DNA of 64,000 bases, taken from positions 86,645 to 150,644 of the forward strand of contig MNCI01013900.1 of the NCBI GenBank assembly GCA_015680685.1, in the 5' to 3' direction. The first letter of the stretch is position 1, and every line of letters starts with the position of its first letter. The notes under the pieces are model-generated. The model was not told where the DNA came from, did no database searches, and saw only the letters and a program-made list of their open reading frames with translations. Both the position numbers and the translations under genes were made by a program. This document shows positions 23,401-33,422 of this stretch, one piece after another. Origin of the DNA: Gnetum montanum (taxonomy: Eukaryota > Streptophyta > Gnetopsida > Gnetales > Gnetaceae).

Positions 23401-23760
23401 GATCATGAGCCACTATATGACATGGGGGCTCATCGTTTGTTTGTTCATAAGGAACCAGATGGCACTATGATCCATATGCATAACACCTTGTATCTAAGCA
23501 CATAGTGTTGAAACTTTTCCATGGTGAACACCACCACCATTAATTCCTTTTTGATGGTGGTGTAATTTAGTTAAGCACCCACAATACTTCAACTTGCATA
23601 GTGGATCTAATATGGATGTTTCTTGTCATCTAACTGTGTGAGCATGGCTTCCAATGAATAATTAGACGCATCTGTCATGATGTGAAATGGTCTAGATCAA
23701 TCAGGTGCTCATAGAATTGGAGTCTCTACAAGTTTTTGGTTCAATGTTTGGAATGTAGAT
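23401..23760 (-). pseudogene. E3 RNase H, degraded
   Basis: The TDAS motif lies near 23680-23655 on the minus strand. LNYTTIKKELMVVVFTMEK-like sequence near 23575-23510 carries the conserved glutamate. MNKQTMSPHVI-type sequence near 23450-23400 ends the domain. It sits between RT and integrase as in all Ty3/gypsy elements. Confidence 0.8.
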
Positions 23761-24640
23761 TCACATTCTCTAGTCCAGACAAATGGAGCATCTTTCTTTG
23801 TTAGCTCCACCAATGGCTTGGTGATCTTCGAGAAATTCTCGATGAAGCATCGGTAGTAACCAGTGTGTCCAAGGAATGATCAAACATCCCTTATAGTTCT
23901 CGGCTAACTGGTAATTCCTTGGATAACCCTGATTTTCTTAGGATTCATTCCAATCCTTGCTTGTGAAATTCGATGTCCCAAAATAATTTCTTCTTGGACC
24001 ATTAGGTGGCTCTTTTTCCAGTTAAGCTATAAGTTAATTTCTACACATTGCTTCAAAACCTACTCAAGGCTGTCCAAGGCTTGCTCGAATGTTGCTTCAT
24101 AGGTGGAGAAGTCATCCATAAAAACTTCTGCACCATTGCCAATTTATTGTTGGAAGATGCTAAGGACAAGGCATTGGAAGGTTGCGGGCACATTACACAG
24201 GCCATAGGGCATCTTCTTGTATGTGAAAGTCCCTTAGGGATTGGTAAACATTATCTTGGCCTAGTCCTCTGGCACAATCTAGATTTTGTTATAGCCACTG
24301 TAACCATCCAGGAAAGTATATTAACAATGCCTTGAAATGGTATCCAACATCTAGTCCACAAATGGAAGTGAAAAATGATCCTTAAAGGTTTCCATATTTA
24401 GTAATAGAAAATCGATATAGACTCTCCATTTGCCATATTTTTTTAGCACAATAATGAGTGGGCTGATCCACTTGCTATCCGCAATGGGGTAGATGAATCC
24501 CGTCTTTAGCAATTGCTCAATTTCATCCTTGATGATATATTTAAGTTTGGGATTCAATCATCTTTGTAGCTATCATCATGGATTCATGGAAGGGTTGATA
24601 GAGATGCAATGTTGGCATATCCTAGGATCAATCCCTATCA
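23761..24640 (-). pseudogene. E3 reverse transcriptase, active-site box intact
   Basis: On the minus strand the reading runs KDEIEQLLKTGFIYPIADSK (from about 24545), KWRVYIDF, FSLPFVD, DGYSGYN, KMPYGLCNVPATFQ and the catalytic box FMDD (24122-24111), then SFLGHTGYY near 23880-23855. Stops interrupt it several times. The FAWSY motif just upstream (about 24660) still has TGG, whereas E1, E5 and E6 have TAG at that codon. Confidence 0.9.
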
Positions 24641-25580
24641 ACTCAGGATATGACCATGCAAAGGTAGTCAACCACTTATTCACCATCCTTAGTAGCTTCT
24701 ATTTTTACTATGGAACAAGACTGACATTGGTTATTATTGGCTTACTATTTTGCAAGAATGCATATTCCAAATTGGCCAATAATGATTTTAGTTCTAGGGG
24801 CTCCTACTTAAAGCTTTTAGGGATCTACAACTTTCCCTAATTAGTATCATTATTAGTAGTAGAAAGTTCTTGATGGACCTATTCTAGTTTATCCATGCTC
24901 CCCATATAGGCACATACAAGACTCTCAGAGGATTCCATGCATAGGATGCTACTATCAGAATTAGTGGTTAGCCATTGGATGCCTTCTTGGTTAGTGGCTA
25001 CTACATACAAGCATCGTTGAATTTGTGATTTGGTGGCACACTGACTACATTCTTGAATGAATGCTTGCTTAACGGACTAGAGTTGTTGCACACAGTTGCA
25101 CCTGGATTTACTGTATGCGATGCATGAAACATGCTTCTTCTCAATCTTCCCAAAAGGATTTTCCTTAGAAATTTTAAGGGAGAGATCTCAGAGTTCCAAA
25201 TGTTCATCCACCATGCTAAGCGATGCTCTTCCCATTATAATCGGGAAGTCCCCCTTGCAATTATTGACATGGATTACTAGGAAATCAGTAGGGTAGGACC
25301 ACCCATAAATGATGGTCACAATATCTTCTACCAATTCCAAGGGAATAGTAATGGATTTTTCTACCAAATTGAGTCAAATGTTTATTTTCTTCAATGGGGG
25401 TAGGTTCCAAGTCTTGTACATATCATGTGAAATTAGGTTGACACTTGACCTTGAATCCAAAAGAGATTTGCTTGGCTTGTTTCCTACTACCTAAAGGTAT
25501 ATGAGGGGGCTTTTTGGATCAGCCAATTTCCAAAGGAGATGACCCTCCTTTATCTAGTTCATGACAACATGTATTAACAT
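24641..25580 (-). pseudogene. E3 protease and protease-RT linker, degraded
   Basis: The active-site segment reads SLLDSRSSVNLIS (about 25468-25430): D-S-R in place of D-S-G. The C-terminal PIIMGRASLSMVD segment lies near 25250-25190. The linker follows, with VVATNQEGIQWLTTNSD near 25005-24955 and an acidic stretch near 24860. Frameshifts separate these pieces. Confidence 0.75.
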
Positions 25581-25699
25581 GATAGTTTGCACTTTGGAAG
25601 GCATTTGGTTCGAAGGTCGCTTGAAGGATTGAGTGTCAGAGGTAGTTTGAGATGTAGGAGCACTAGCTACAAGTGAGTGTGAGGGTGTGTTTAGGTTAT

Positions 25700-28080
25700 T
25701 AGGCCAAAAAAAGGAACATTTCTATGGTTTTGATTTTGACCTGCTCGGTTGAGAAGTCGGTTGTAAATTGATGGCCCTCGTGGCATTACGTTGCTATGGC
25801 TATAGAGGTATCTCTCCCTACATGGGCAGAGCATGAGGTAGTTGAGTTAAGGGCTAATGGATAGGTGTGGTAGAAGAAGGTGGTGGAGGATAGTGTAGAT
25901 GTGGGTTTTCCCCCTTAGGTGATGGAGATTGAGCCCGAAAGTATTTTGGAGGATAGTAATGATTTTGGAAGGTTGCATGACTAGAAGAGTCCCATAGGGA
26001 GATTGGCTGCTAAACGTAGTACTCATAAGGATTTGGCTACCGGTAAGGGTACTGCTACCTCAGGGGTGGCATCCCCCACAATTGTGGATGCTACCATTAC
26101 TGGTAGTGATCATATGGTTGCGGCAGAGCTCCACTTGGATAATATCCTTATTGCTAGTGGAACTGTCTGGAATTGCCTTGAGGATAAGGCAATCTTTGGG
26201 GTGTTTGCCTTTTTGCTAAGAGAGGATTTAGAGTGTACACCCTAGACTCTTGCAAATGTGACACCACGGGGCAACATCCCTTAGGATGTTTGTACTGGCA
26301 TATGTCACATCCATCGTCTTCCTCAATGTTAGAGTCTACAACTTGTTCTACGATAGAAACTTTGCCCTTACATTTTTGGTAGGCACATTTAGCTTTTTTC
26401 TCCTTTGTCGATCCTGATCATTACTCTATTCTTTGTATTCTTCTGCAATTTTTAGAACACTTTGAAATTTTTCATCCAAAGAATCCCACATCTTGTCCAC
26501 CTTGGCTAAAATTTCAGAAGCAAATTTTTATATGGGCAAGATCTTCCTATTCACTACTGCATCTAGGTGTGATTCCTCCTCATCTTCATAGAATCAGACT
26601 TCCCTCTTCTAGATGGAAGGGTCCTAATTATATTCCTATACACTTTTCCACTTCCATAGTTCTCCCTCTTCCTTGGCTACTTGCTCAATTAATCATTGAA
26701 GTTGATGAGCCCTTAACTCAGATAGCCTTCCTTGAGTGTAATTGCCAAGGGTCTTTCTTGTTTCGAAACAAAGCCCATCTATGACATAGTGAAGCTATTC
26801 CCATTGAGAGTAGCCATGACTAGGGCATCAGTGCAACAACAAGTAATATTTGCCCATGGCTACATCCAAGGGTTTATGGCTACCTTGTTTCCACCCCTAA
26901 ATTTGTCGTCTTAGATTAGACACTTTAGAGTAAGTTTGGTATTTTTCATTAAAGAGCTCTAGCATCATACACCATTACCTGATTGATTCTGGCTCCAAAT
27001 ATCAACACTAGATTTCTACTTCCTTGATGAGTGTTTGGGGGAACAGCTTGCATTTCTGCCATTTATTTTCAATATTCTACAAGGTGCAGGAATCATGGAA
27101 TGCTTGCAGATGAGTCTACGGACCATGATTATATCCCCCTTCAAATATGGGGATGTTGTTCATATCAAGGCACTTGATATGGCTATCTCTCAAGTGCATG
27201 GTAGTTATTTGAACTACCTTTGCTATGTTGAGCATGCTTCGAGTGGTAAGCAGTGGTTCATCAAAGTCATGGTCCTGATGATGGCCATGGCATTTTTGAT
27301 GGTCTCTACTACCTCTCCTTTCATAACGGTGAGCCTCCCATGACTACCCACACCCTTGGTCATGACATCCCCATCGGCCTCCTTGATCATGTCAATCTCT
27401 ACGATCACCATCATCATGATCTCTCCTACAACGGTTGCGGTCGGAGTTAGAACCTGATGAAGATAAGGTGGAATGAGAGTATGGAGAAGAGGGGGAGAAC
27501 TACCACCCCCACGGTGTCAATCACCTCCTCTTTTATGATGACGGCCTCAATCCTCATGTCCATCTTCACCTCCTCCATGATCTCCTCTGTGAGATCCCTC
27601 ATCATCCTGGGACTCCCAGTCGCTTGATCCTTTACTCTGTATAATGGATCGTATGTTCTAATGTAGGGGAGGAGATTTGGAGGAACGATAAACAAGTTCC
27701 TTATCATCATGTTGGTCTTGTAGGAAAAAAGGGTTACTAAACCATTTTCCCTTTACTAGTTCATGGCATTTTGCCTATTGCTGGTCCTGTTTACGTTGTG
27801 CCTTGTTTGGATGATAGTCTCAATAATCGTGATCCTCCATAATGTACTCCACACCTCAGTCCTGAATGCCCAATCTAGTAAGAGTTTGGAGTAGCATTCC
27901 AAGAACCGATCGATTAGGAGGCAATATAATGTTGCCCTCCATGTCTTGCCATCACATCTACTCATCCTAATGCAGGATTAAGGAGAAGTTGGGTATATAG
28001 TCATCCAGATGAGTATATACCACCCGACATTCTTGGGGCACTAATGGGTTGGATCCATCTCACCTGTGAGAAGGAGACAT
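25700..28080 (-). pseudogene. E3 gag with long low-complexity N-terminus, degraded
   Basis: The start at 28080 reads MSPSH, like MSLSH in E2 and MSSSH in E4. The N-terminal region includes GDHGGGEDGHED and an Arg/His/Asp-rich stretch (RNRCRRDHDDGDRRD, about 27450-27400), then DEPLLTTRSM (about 27260). The capsid remnant has LQAFHDS and KWQKCKLFP (27110-27040). The knuckle CDICQYKHPKGCC is at 26312-26274, spacing CX2CX3HX4C. A P/Y-rich tail with DSSSHATFQNHYYPPKY lies near 25990-25940. Most stops replace Trp. Confidence 0.8.
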
Positions 28081-28224
28081 ACTAGTGTTAAACAAAAAAT
28101 AACTTGGTGTGCCTTACTCTTACCTAAGTTGCCTAGCATGAGTAGATTTCGATGTAATGGGTCCATTCCAATGAAGTCAGTGATGATCTTACTAAGGCTA
28201 GATAACGCACGTAAGACTAATTGT

Positions 28225-28241
28225 CCCTAACAATGGTGCCA
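28225..28241 (-). other. E3 primer-binding site, tRNA-Asp type
   Basis: Minus-strand tggcaccattgttaggg, one base inside the LTR, matches the complement of the tRNA-Asp 3' end at 12 of 17 positions, and all five differences are G-to-A or C-to-T. Confidence 0.75.
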
Positions 28242-28242
28242 C

Positions 28243-29126
28243 TGATGAGTAGCAAGGTACCCCTACGCCCAACCATACGAATCACAAACGTTCATGTGTG
28301 ACCTAGTTGAATTTCAAAGACTGCAAGCACTTACGCACATAGAATTCTAGCCATCAAAATCCTAGTTAGAGACATTGTTGTCATCTCAACCTCACTTGTA
28401 ACATTCTAGAATGATGGTTAAGTGAGATTGAGGCATACAAATTTTTTATATGTTTTCTTTTATCTTTAATATCTAATTCTTCTAATATATGGAGTGAAAG
28501 GCTAGATAATTTAAGCTTCCACTACTCTATCAGTTGACTATCCCTAGCATAAGCAGCAGGTTCCACCCTCTGTGAACATCCCGAGCATGTCCTAATCACT
28601 ACTGGGTTGTCAGATGTTAAGCATCACTGGGTTTCCAAGTGTCAAACATATGTTTGAGGTGGTTGTGCTTATGTGTTCTCATGGACTATGAAAGTGTACT
28701 GTAACTATAAAGTGATACCAAAGCATTAGAATTATTAAGGTATTAAAATATTAATGCTTAAGTAATCTAGTTCAAATGCTGCAAGGAATGTTCAAAAAGC
28801 TCGTCTCTATTGCCATTCACACCAATGGGCCCAGGTACATTAGTACTCGAATAAAGAGGCGTACACTCTTCGAACTCCTTCTATGGGCACTTGGAAAATA
28901 ATCTAACTCTTGTGGGAAAAAACTACAAGAGCTTCACTATAACTTGAACAAAAGGTACCATAAATGCAGCGAATGCATGCATATTTATAACAAAAAATGG
29001 ACTTTGCCTTGATGAGGCCATGTCAATGCATGGAAAGATGTGTCGATAGGGTCACATCAATGCAGCTACGTTAACGAGACTTTGTCAACATAGCCTAGTC
29101 GATGTAGTTGACTAGATGCTTCATCA
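28243..29126 (-). repeat. E3 5' LTR (promoter-bearing copy)
   Basis: 884 bp. In element orientation it starts TGATGAAGCATC and ends CTACTCATCA. TATA-like tatttataa is on + at 28982-28990, preceded in element orientation by CATCGA/GAGGCC words (about 29010-29126). Confidence 0.93.
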
Positions 29127-29131
29127 TAAAC
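29127..29131. repeat. Target-site duplication of E3, right copy (taaac)
   Basis: Differs from the left copy tatac at one position. Confidence 0.6.
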
Positions 29132-30110
29132 CAATCATGAATAAAGTACCAATATATGTAAAAAAAACATACAAACAAGAATTCAAGTATTCAAAATTTA
29201 TTAAGATGCATAACTGTAAGCATGAACATAAGAAAGACATTAGATATACTTGCATATACTACTAGTCATAATATAATATTAGACAATATTACATTAAAAT
29301 ACAACCTTATGCTTATGAACAAAGCATAAGAAAATAAATAACAAACCTAAGATTCTAGTTTCTTAACATAGGGGTGTTATAGAAACACTCATGCTTATTT
29401 CAACATAACCTATAAGGCATACATAGTTAAGTAATTGCCTTATAAAAAGTTTATCATTGGTAATATATCTTTATGTTTTGAATCATAAATAATATAATCA
29501 TACTTAGTGTTATGCTAAGTTATGGTGTGTTATTTGTCATTCTTAGTTTTCTTTTTCTTAAAACCATAAGATTGTCACCTTATTATTTACTACTTTATTG
29601 TTGTAGTTTCATAGTATATATAGGACACAATGCTTATTATGTATTATTAGAACTTGTATTTCTCTAAACTATGTTATACATTTATAATTGTGGATCATTA
29701 AGTAATCTAATATTTTTGGTTTGACTTGTTAATTACTTTAGCTCTTCATTGTCATTGAACTTGAATTTTTCCACTTCCTATGAACCGCAAATCCAAACTT
29801 TTTCAAACTTAAACCCAAGCCTTATAACATGAACAATAAGCCTCATAATGACATCTTATTTCTACAATTTAGTTTAAATTTAACTCCTCATCTTCTATTA
29901 AATAATCTATTTAGTCTTCTATAGAGTCCAAGTAATAGTCCCTGAATTTTGAAAACAACATTAACGTATTTATGAATACAGTGTAAGAATCGTTGAGATT
30001 AGGCTCAATGTACTATAATGGTAATAACAATATATCACATTTTATTTTTACATTCTACTTAAAATTTAGCTCCTCATATTCTATCAAATAGTGTCTTTAT
30101 ATGTAGTGAA
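29132..30110. other. AT-rich intergenic sequence
   Basis: No gene seen. The first 270 bp resembles the left flank of E3 (15800-16060). Two imperfect copies of a 50-bp segment containing ttta[ag]ctcctcat.ttctat lie near 29869 and 30051. Confidence 0.45.
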
Positions 30111-30860
30111 TCTTCTTTTATATATAGATGATGTTGCTTGATTTCCACTAGCACAAAAGGTATGCAAAATATTTTGTTAATTTTAGAAAATTATTTGCCA
30201 TTTATTTGGTGTTCAAGTGAATGTAGATAAAACCAAATTGATGATCTAGGGTACAAGAAATAACTATTATAACTTCCAAACTTTGGAAAGATATTGAAAA
30301 AGTGCAAAAAAATTTTCTTCTTAATGAGTTAAAGGTGAAGATGTGAACACCTTAATATTATTATTTGAATGTAATTTAATACCTTTAGAAGTCGAAACCT
30401 TATGTTCATTCATTACATACACTCATAGTTTGCATATCTCAAGTTAAGATAAATTCTCTAAAGTAGTTCTTAAGGATTTTTGAGACAATGGTTCATATTT
30501 TTAGGGGGTGTAATGGTTTAGAAATGGAATATCTCTTGGGATGATGTATGGAAAAATCCTAAGCATATTTTTCAACTAGTTAAGTAGAAGGTTTTAATAC
30601 AAATATGGCCTAATGTGAAAGGCAAGAAATAATTTTATTTATACTACATTAGATCTAATAAACCAGATGTAGAAGCTCACTATCTCTTAGCTACTATTCC
30701 CATTAAGTTTTCACCATCTGGGAATTGAAAGTGGAAGATAGATTCAGCTCCCCTCAAAAGAATGCATTTGTAGGTTATGTATGAGCCCTTGAAGATGAGT
30801 TACATGTGTTCTTTTCTTGTGCTATGACTATTCATTTAAGATAGCATTATAATATTACAA
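30111..30860 (+). mobile_element. LINE-type (non-LTR) retrotransposon relic 1, RT C-terminal region
   Basis: Reading from 30111 gives LLLYIDDVA, a YADD-type RT active-site box with A changed to I, and 75 bp further on GVQVNVDKTKLMI, the classic LINE RT motif after the active site. Next come LERY.KSAKKF, VKGE and PLEVETL...YTH (30290-30440), then a zinc-knuckle-like tail near 30770-30830 with EDELHVFFSCAM. Multiple stops and frameshifts show it is long dead. Its middle aligns with 44100-44320. Confidence 0.7.
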
Positions 30861-31604
30861 CAAAAAGCTTGTAAAATTCTTAAAAATAGTTTTTCAGCAA
30901 TTTGAATGATGAAAGTAATTACAAAATTTTCAAGAAGTATTGCTTTGTCTCATCCACTATGCATTCGTATCAATTACATATCCATATATGATTTTTGAAC
31001 TCAAACATTTTATGAAATACTGGATACATAGTACAAGTTAGAATGGATTCTAATAGGTTATATTATAGTTAACATATATAATAAGCATTACGGGGAAAAA
31101 ATTATAACTGTAATTAAATCGAACCGGTCTTACCTAGTAATAAAAATCAGTGGTTAGAAAATAGGTAAAGCTAAACTAATTTAACAGATTGATATCTCCA
31201 CAACTTGATAATATTAATTTTAAAGTCAACTATTCTTTGTAACAGGACATAAAATGTTTCCCATCATAGTAAAATATCAGCATAACTAAAACGGAATTTT
31301 TATTAACTTATTATTTTGTAGACTCTGCTAACATTGAAGTTCACATTTTGTAAATTTTAAAACATCATTAAAAATTTGCAAATAGTTTAAGATAGAGCAA
31401 TTTCATGAGCAGTGCTCAGCAGGTGTCGTTCATTTGGGAAACAAGCAACGTGCAAAAATGTCTCGTATAATTTACTGCCATGGCATATTCAGGCCGCAGT
31501 TTGATCATTTCGAATATCATCGCCACCACTTAGCACGCTAAATAACAGAAACATAAATGTTGCATACATTTTTTGATGCCGAGGATAAGTCATGCAAAAT
31601 CCGT
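30861..31604. other. Intergenic and probable 3' UTR of the host gene
   Basis: 30861-31390 is AT-rich with nothing recognised. From about 31410 CpG dinucleotides reappear, which suggests the transcribed 3' end of the minus-strand gene. A minus-strand AATAAA at 31299-31304 is a possible poly(A) signal, about 300 bp beyond the stop. Confidence 0.35.
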
Positions 31605-32363
31605 TCATTCACCACCACTTTTTCCACGGTCTTGGTCGCCTTCTTCAGTTTCAGTCTCAGAATTGGTATCGCTGCTGCTACTTCTTCTGCTACTACGTCC
31701 GGCGGAGCGACTTATGGAACCAATACTCACATCCTCCTCAACGTCATCCTCATCATCAACTTCTTCTTCTTCTTCCTCCTCCTCCTCCTCCTCTTGCTGG
31801 TCGTCCGTGTTTATTCTCAAATCTTTTCTTGCTTCAGTTGGTTCTAATTTGGGCAAGTGGACGTACTTTTCAGCGAAATTCTTGGCGATATTGAGCTGTC
31901 GATCATTCAGGGAATCCAAATCAATCAAAACCTCGTCTGCGTCGTCGTCGTTGTGTTGCTGTTGCTGATCATCATCATCATGGTTGGTGCGGAGCTGGTG
32001 AAGCAGGTGGCGAAGTTGTGTGTTGGGCGCCAGCTGCTCCTCCAAGATCTTATTCAGGGCGTCGTGTATCATATTTTTTAAGAGCTTTCGCTGCTCCCGT
32101 GGCAGTGGCGCGCAGTGTTTAACTTGTTTGGAAGCTTGGAGGAGGAGGAGGAGGAGGTGCTTGGCGTTTTGGAGATAGCCTTGCACAGTTGCCTTGCTTT
32201 GTCGGAGCTGGGCCGAGGATAAGTGGCCCACGTTCATGCTGCTCATACTCACCACGCTGAAGTCAACTCTTGTATCACTGTAGCCCACTTGCTCGCCCCA
32301 TGCTGCGCTGCTGCTGCTGCTGCCGCCGCCGACGACGCGGCTACTTACACTCAAGCTGGCCAT
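31605..32363 (-). CDS. Uncharacterised acidic low-complexity protein, 252 aa
   Basis: This is a single uninterrupted frame from ATG (32363-32361) to TGA (31607-31605), the longest in the window, in clearly GC- and CpG-richer DNA than its surroundings. Residues 1-50 are Ser/Gly-rich (five Ser from AGC repeats at 15-19). Residues 47-126 look helical and contain a six-Leu run at 70-75 and a basic patch PREQRKLLK. Residues 129-141 are Asp/Gln/His runs. Residues 143-180 look folded (LNDRQLNIAKNFAEKYVHLP). Residues 191-212 include 11 Glu in a row and an acidic block; 213-235 are Ser/Arg-rich; the C-terminus is Thr/Glu-rich. There is no signal peptide or convincing membrane segment. The composition suggests a nuclear or nucleic-acid-associated protein, as inference only. 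I do not recognise the family. Confidence 0.8.
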   Translation of the reverse strand: MASLSVSSRVVGGGSSSSSAAWGEQVGYSDTRVDFSVVSMSSMNVGHLSSAQLRQSKATVQGYLQNAKHLLLLLLQASKQVKHCAPLPREQRKLLKNMIHDALNKILEEQLAPNTQLRHLLHQLRTNHDDDDQQQQHNDDDADEVLIDLDSLNDRQLNIAKNFAEKYVHLPKLEPTEARKDLRINTDDQQEEEEEEEEEEEVDDEDDVEEDVSIGSISRSAGRSSRRSSSSDTNSETETEEGDQDRGKSGGE

Positions 32364-32446
32364 ATATACTTACTGGAATAATGATTATGACGATGACGTG
32401 ATGCTGGACGACAGGATCTCTTTTCTTCTTCTGTTGGTTCCTTCAT
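32351..32446 (-). other. Possible upstream ORF overlapping the host gene start
   Basis: On the minus strand an ATG at 32446 opens 31 codons (MKEPTEEEKRSC...) that end at a TGA (32353-32351), 13 nt past the main ATG and in another frame. If the transcript starts upstream, this would lower main-frame initiation. It contains cca|gtaagt (around 32373), a good splice donor, so the leader could instead be spliced. Confidence 0.35.
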
Positions 32447-32680
32447 TGTTGGTGTTTGGGTGCCTGATTTTTATGTCTGTTCGCAGACGGGTGCGTCCAT
32501 TCACGCGTGCCTCTTGCAAACATGCTTATGCTTAAAACAATGGGCTTGCCTAATTGCCCTTTTCGTAAAAGGATTCATGTCAATTTATCAGTTTCATGAA
32601 AAGATACAGCCTTTCGTTAAGCGTGCTTAATTTGACGTCGGTATCGGGCGACCTTAATGGTAAATCATCGATTAAAAAAA
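32364..32680 (-). promoter_or_regulatory. CpG-retaining promoter and 5' leader of the host gene
   Basis: The region upstream of the ATG keeps many CpG sites, including gcgtgaatggacgcac and gacgtc-type words, and ACGT cores in tgacgtgatg (32395-32404) and tgacgtcggt (32633-32642) that resemble bZIP sites. CpG density drops sharply beyond about 32680. No clear TATA box was assigned. Confidence 0.45.
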
Positions 32681-33380
32681 ATTAAATGACGAATCTGAAC
32701 CTTTACTACATCCGTTAATTAAACTCACAAGTCACTCTCTAAATTAAGGGTTTGCTAAGCTACGTTATACTTCAGGCAATCTTACTTGGCAAAATTTATA
32801 ATCTAAAAATACGGGTGGGTGATTGTAAGATGTTTGTTTCTCAAATCAGAAAATTCTAGTTTAAGCCTAGGTACAACTACTCAAAAGAGAGTAGGTTTTT
32901 ACTCCTTCACTACCCATTGCAAGGTGAATTGTAAAATCTGCCTTGGCCCTATGCATAATGATCCTTTTTAGTAAGTCAAAAATACATAAAGTATAAAAAT
33001 CAAAATAAGTACTTAGACCTTTAATATAATAATTGAATAAATACTACTTGTGCACTTCAACTAAAATGTAAAAATAAATAAGTAGCAATTGTTGTGTGAT
33101 GACCACCTATATATCACTAACACAACTTTGAAATCATTCTACCTATAACTAATACTATTGATAACTTTTGTTAGTATTCAGAAATAAAAGCGAATATTTT
33201 AGAAACTAAAATCATGATATGTAGCACAAAGAATAAGATGTACAATTTTACTAGAGAACATGAATATGTGAACATACTTTCCTCTTATAAATATCCTAGG
33301 TAACACTCTCCTTCCCAAGCCTTAAGTTGTAGAGCATTACATTGGGTGGAATCCTAAACAATCAATCATGGCAAGAGATG

Positions 33381-33422
33381 CAAATGAACAAACTACACAA
33401 TCAAATGAACAAACTACACAAT
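33381..33422. repeat. Exact 21-bp tandem duplication
   Basis: Two adjacent identical copies of a 21-mer starting caaatgaacaaactacac. Confidence 0.9.

Larger units (their letters stand above)
16080..29126 (-). mobile_element. Element E3: full-length Athila-like retrotransposon with ORF3
   Basis: This is the only copy in the window with the complete order, read on the minus strand: LTR (28243-29126), PBS, gag, protease, RT, RNase H, integrase, spacer with internal promoter module, ORF3, PPT, LTR (16080-16935). Total length is 13.05 kb. It has a near-match TSD and LTRs that are alike but visibly diverged, with a 28-bp length difference. It has frameshifts and stops throughout. The RT active site FMDD is intact, so it is the best reference copy of the family here. 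Confidence 0.93.

Noticed and set aside
26003-26245. + strand 80-codon frame inside E3
   Set aside because: Lies opposite the E3 gag tail, which aligns with the other copies on the minus strand; no motif of its own.
31557-32081. Several + strand open frames opposite the host gene
   Set aside because: They are mirror readings of the Glu, Asp and Ser codon repeats of the minus-strand gene; low-complexity Leu/Ser/Pro strings without motifs.
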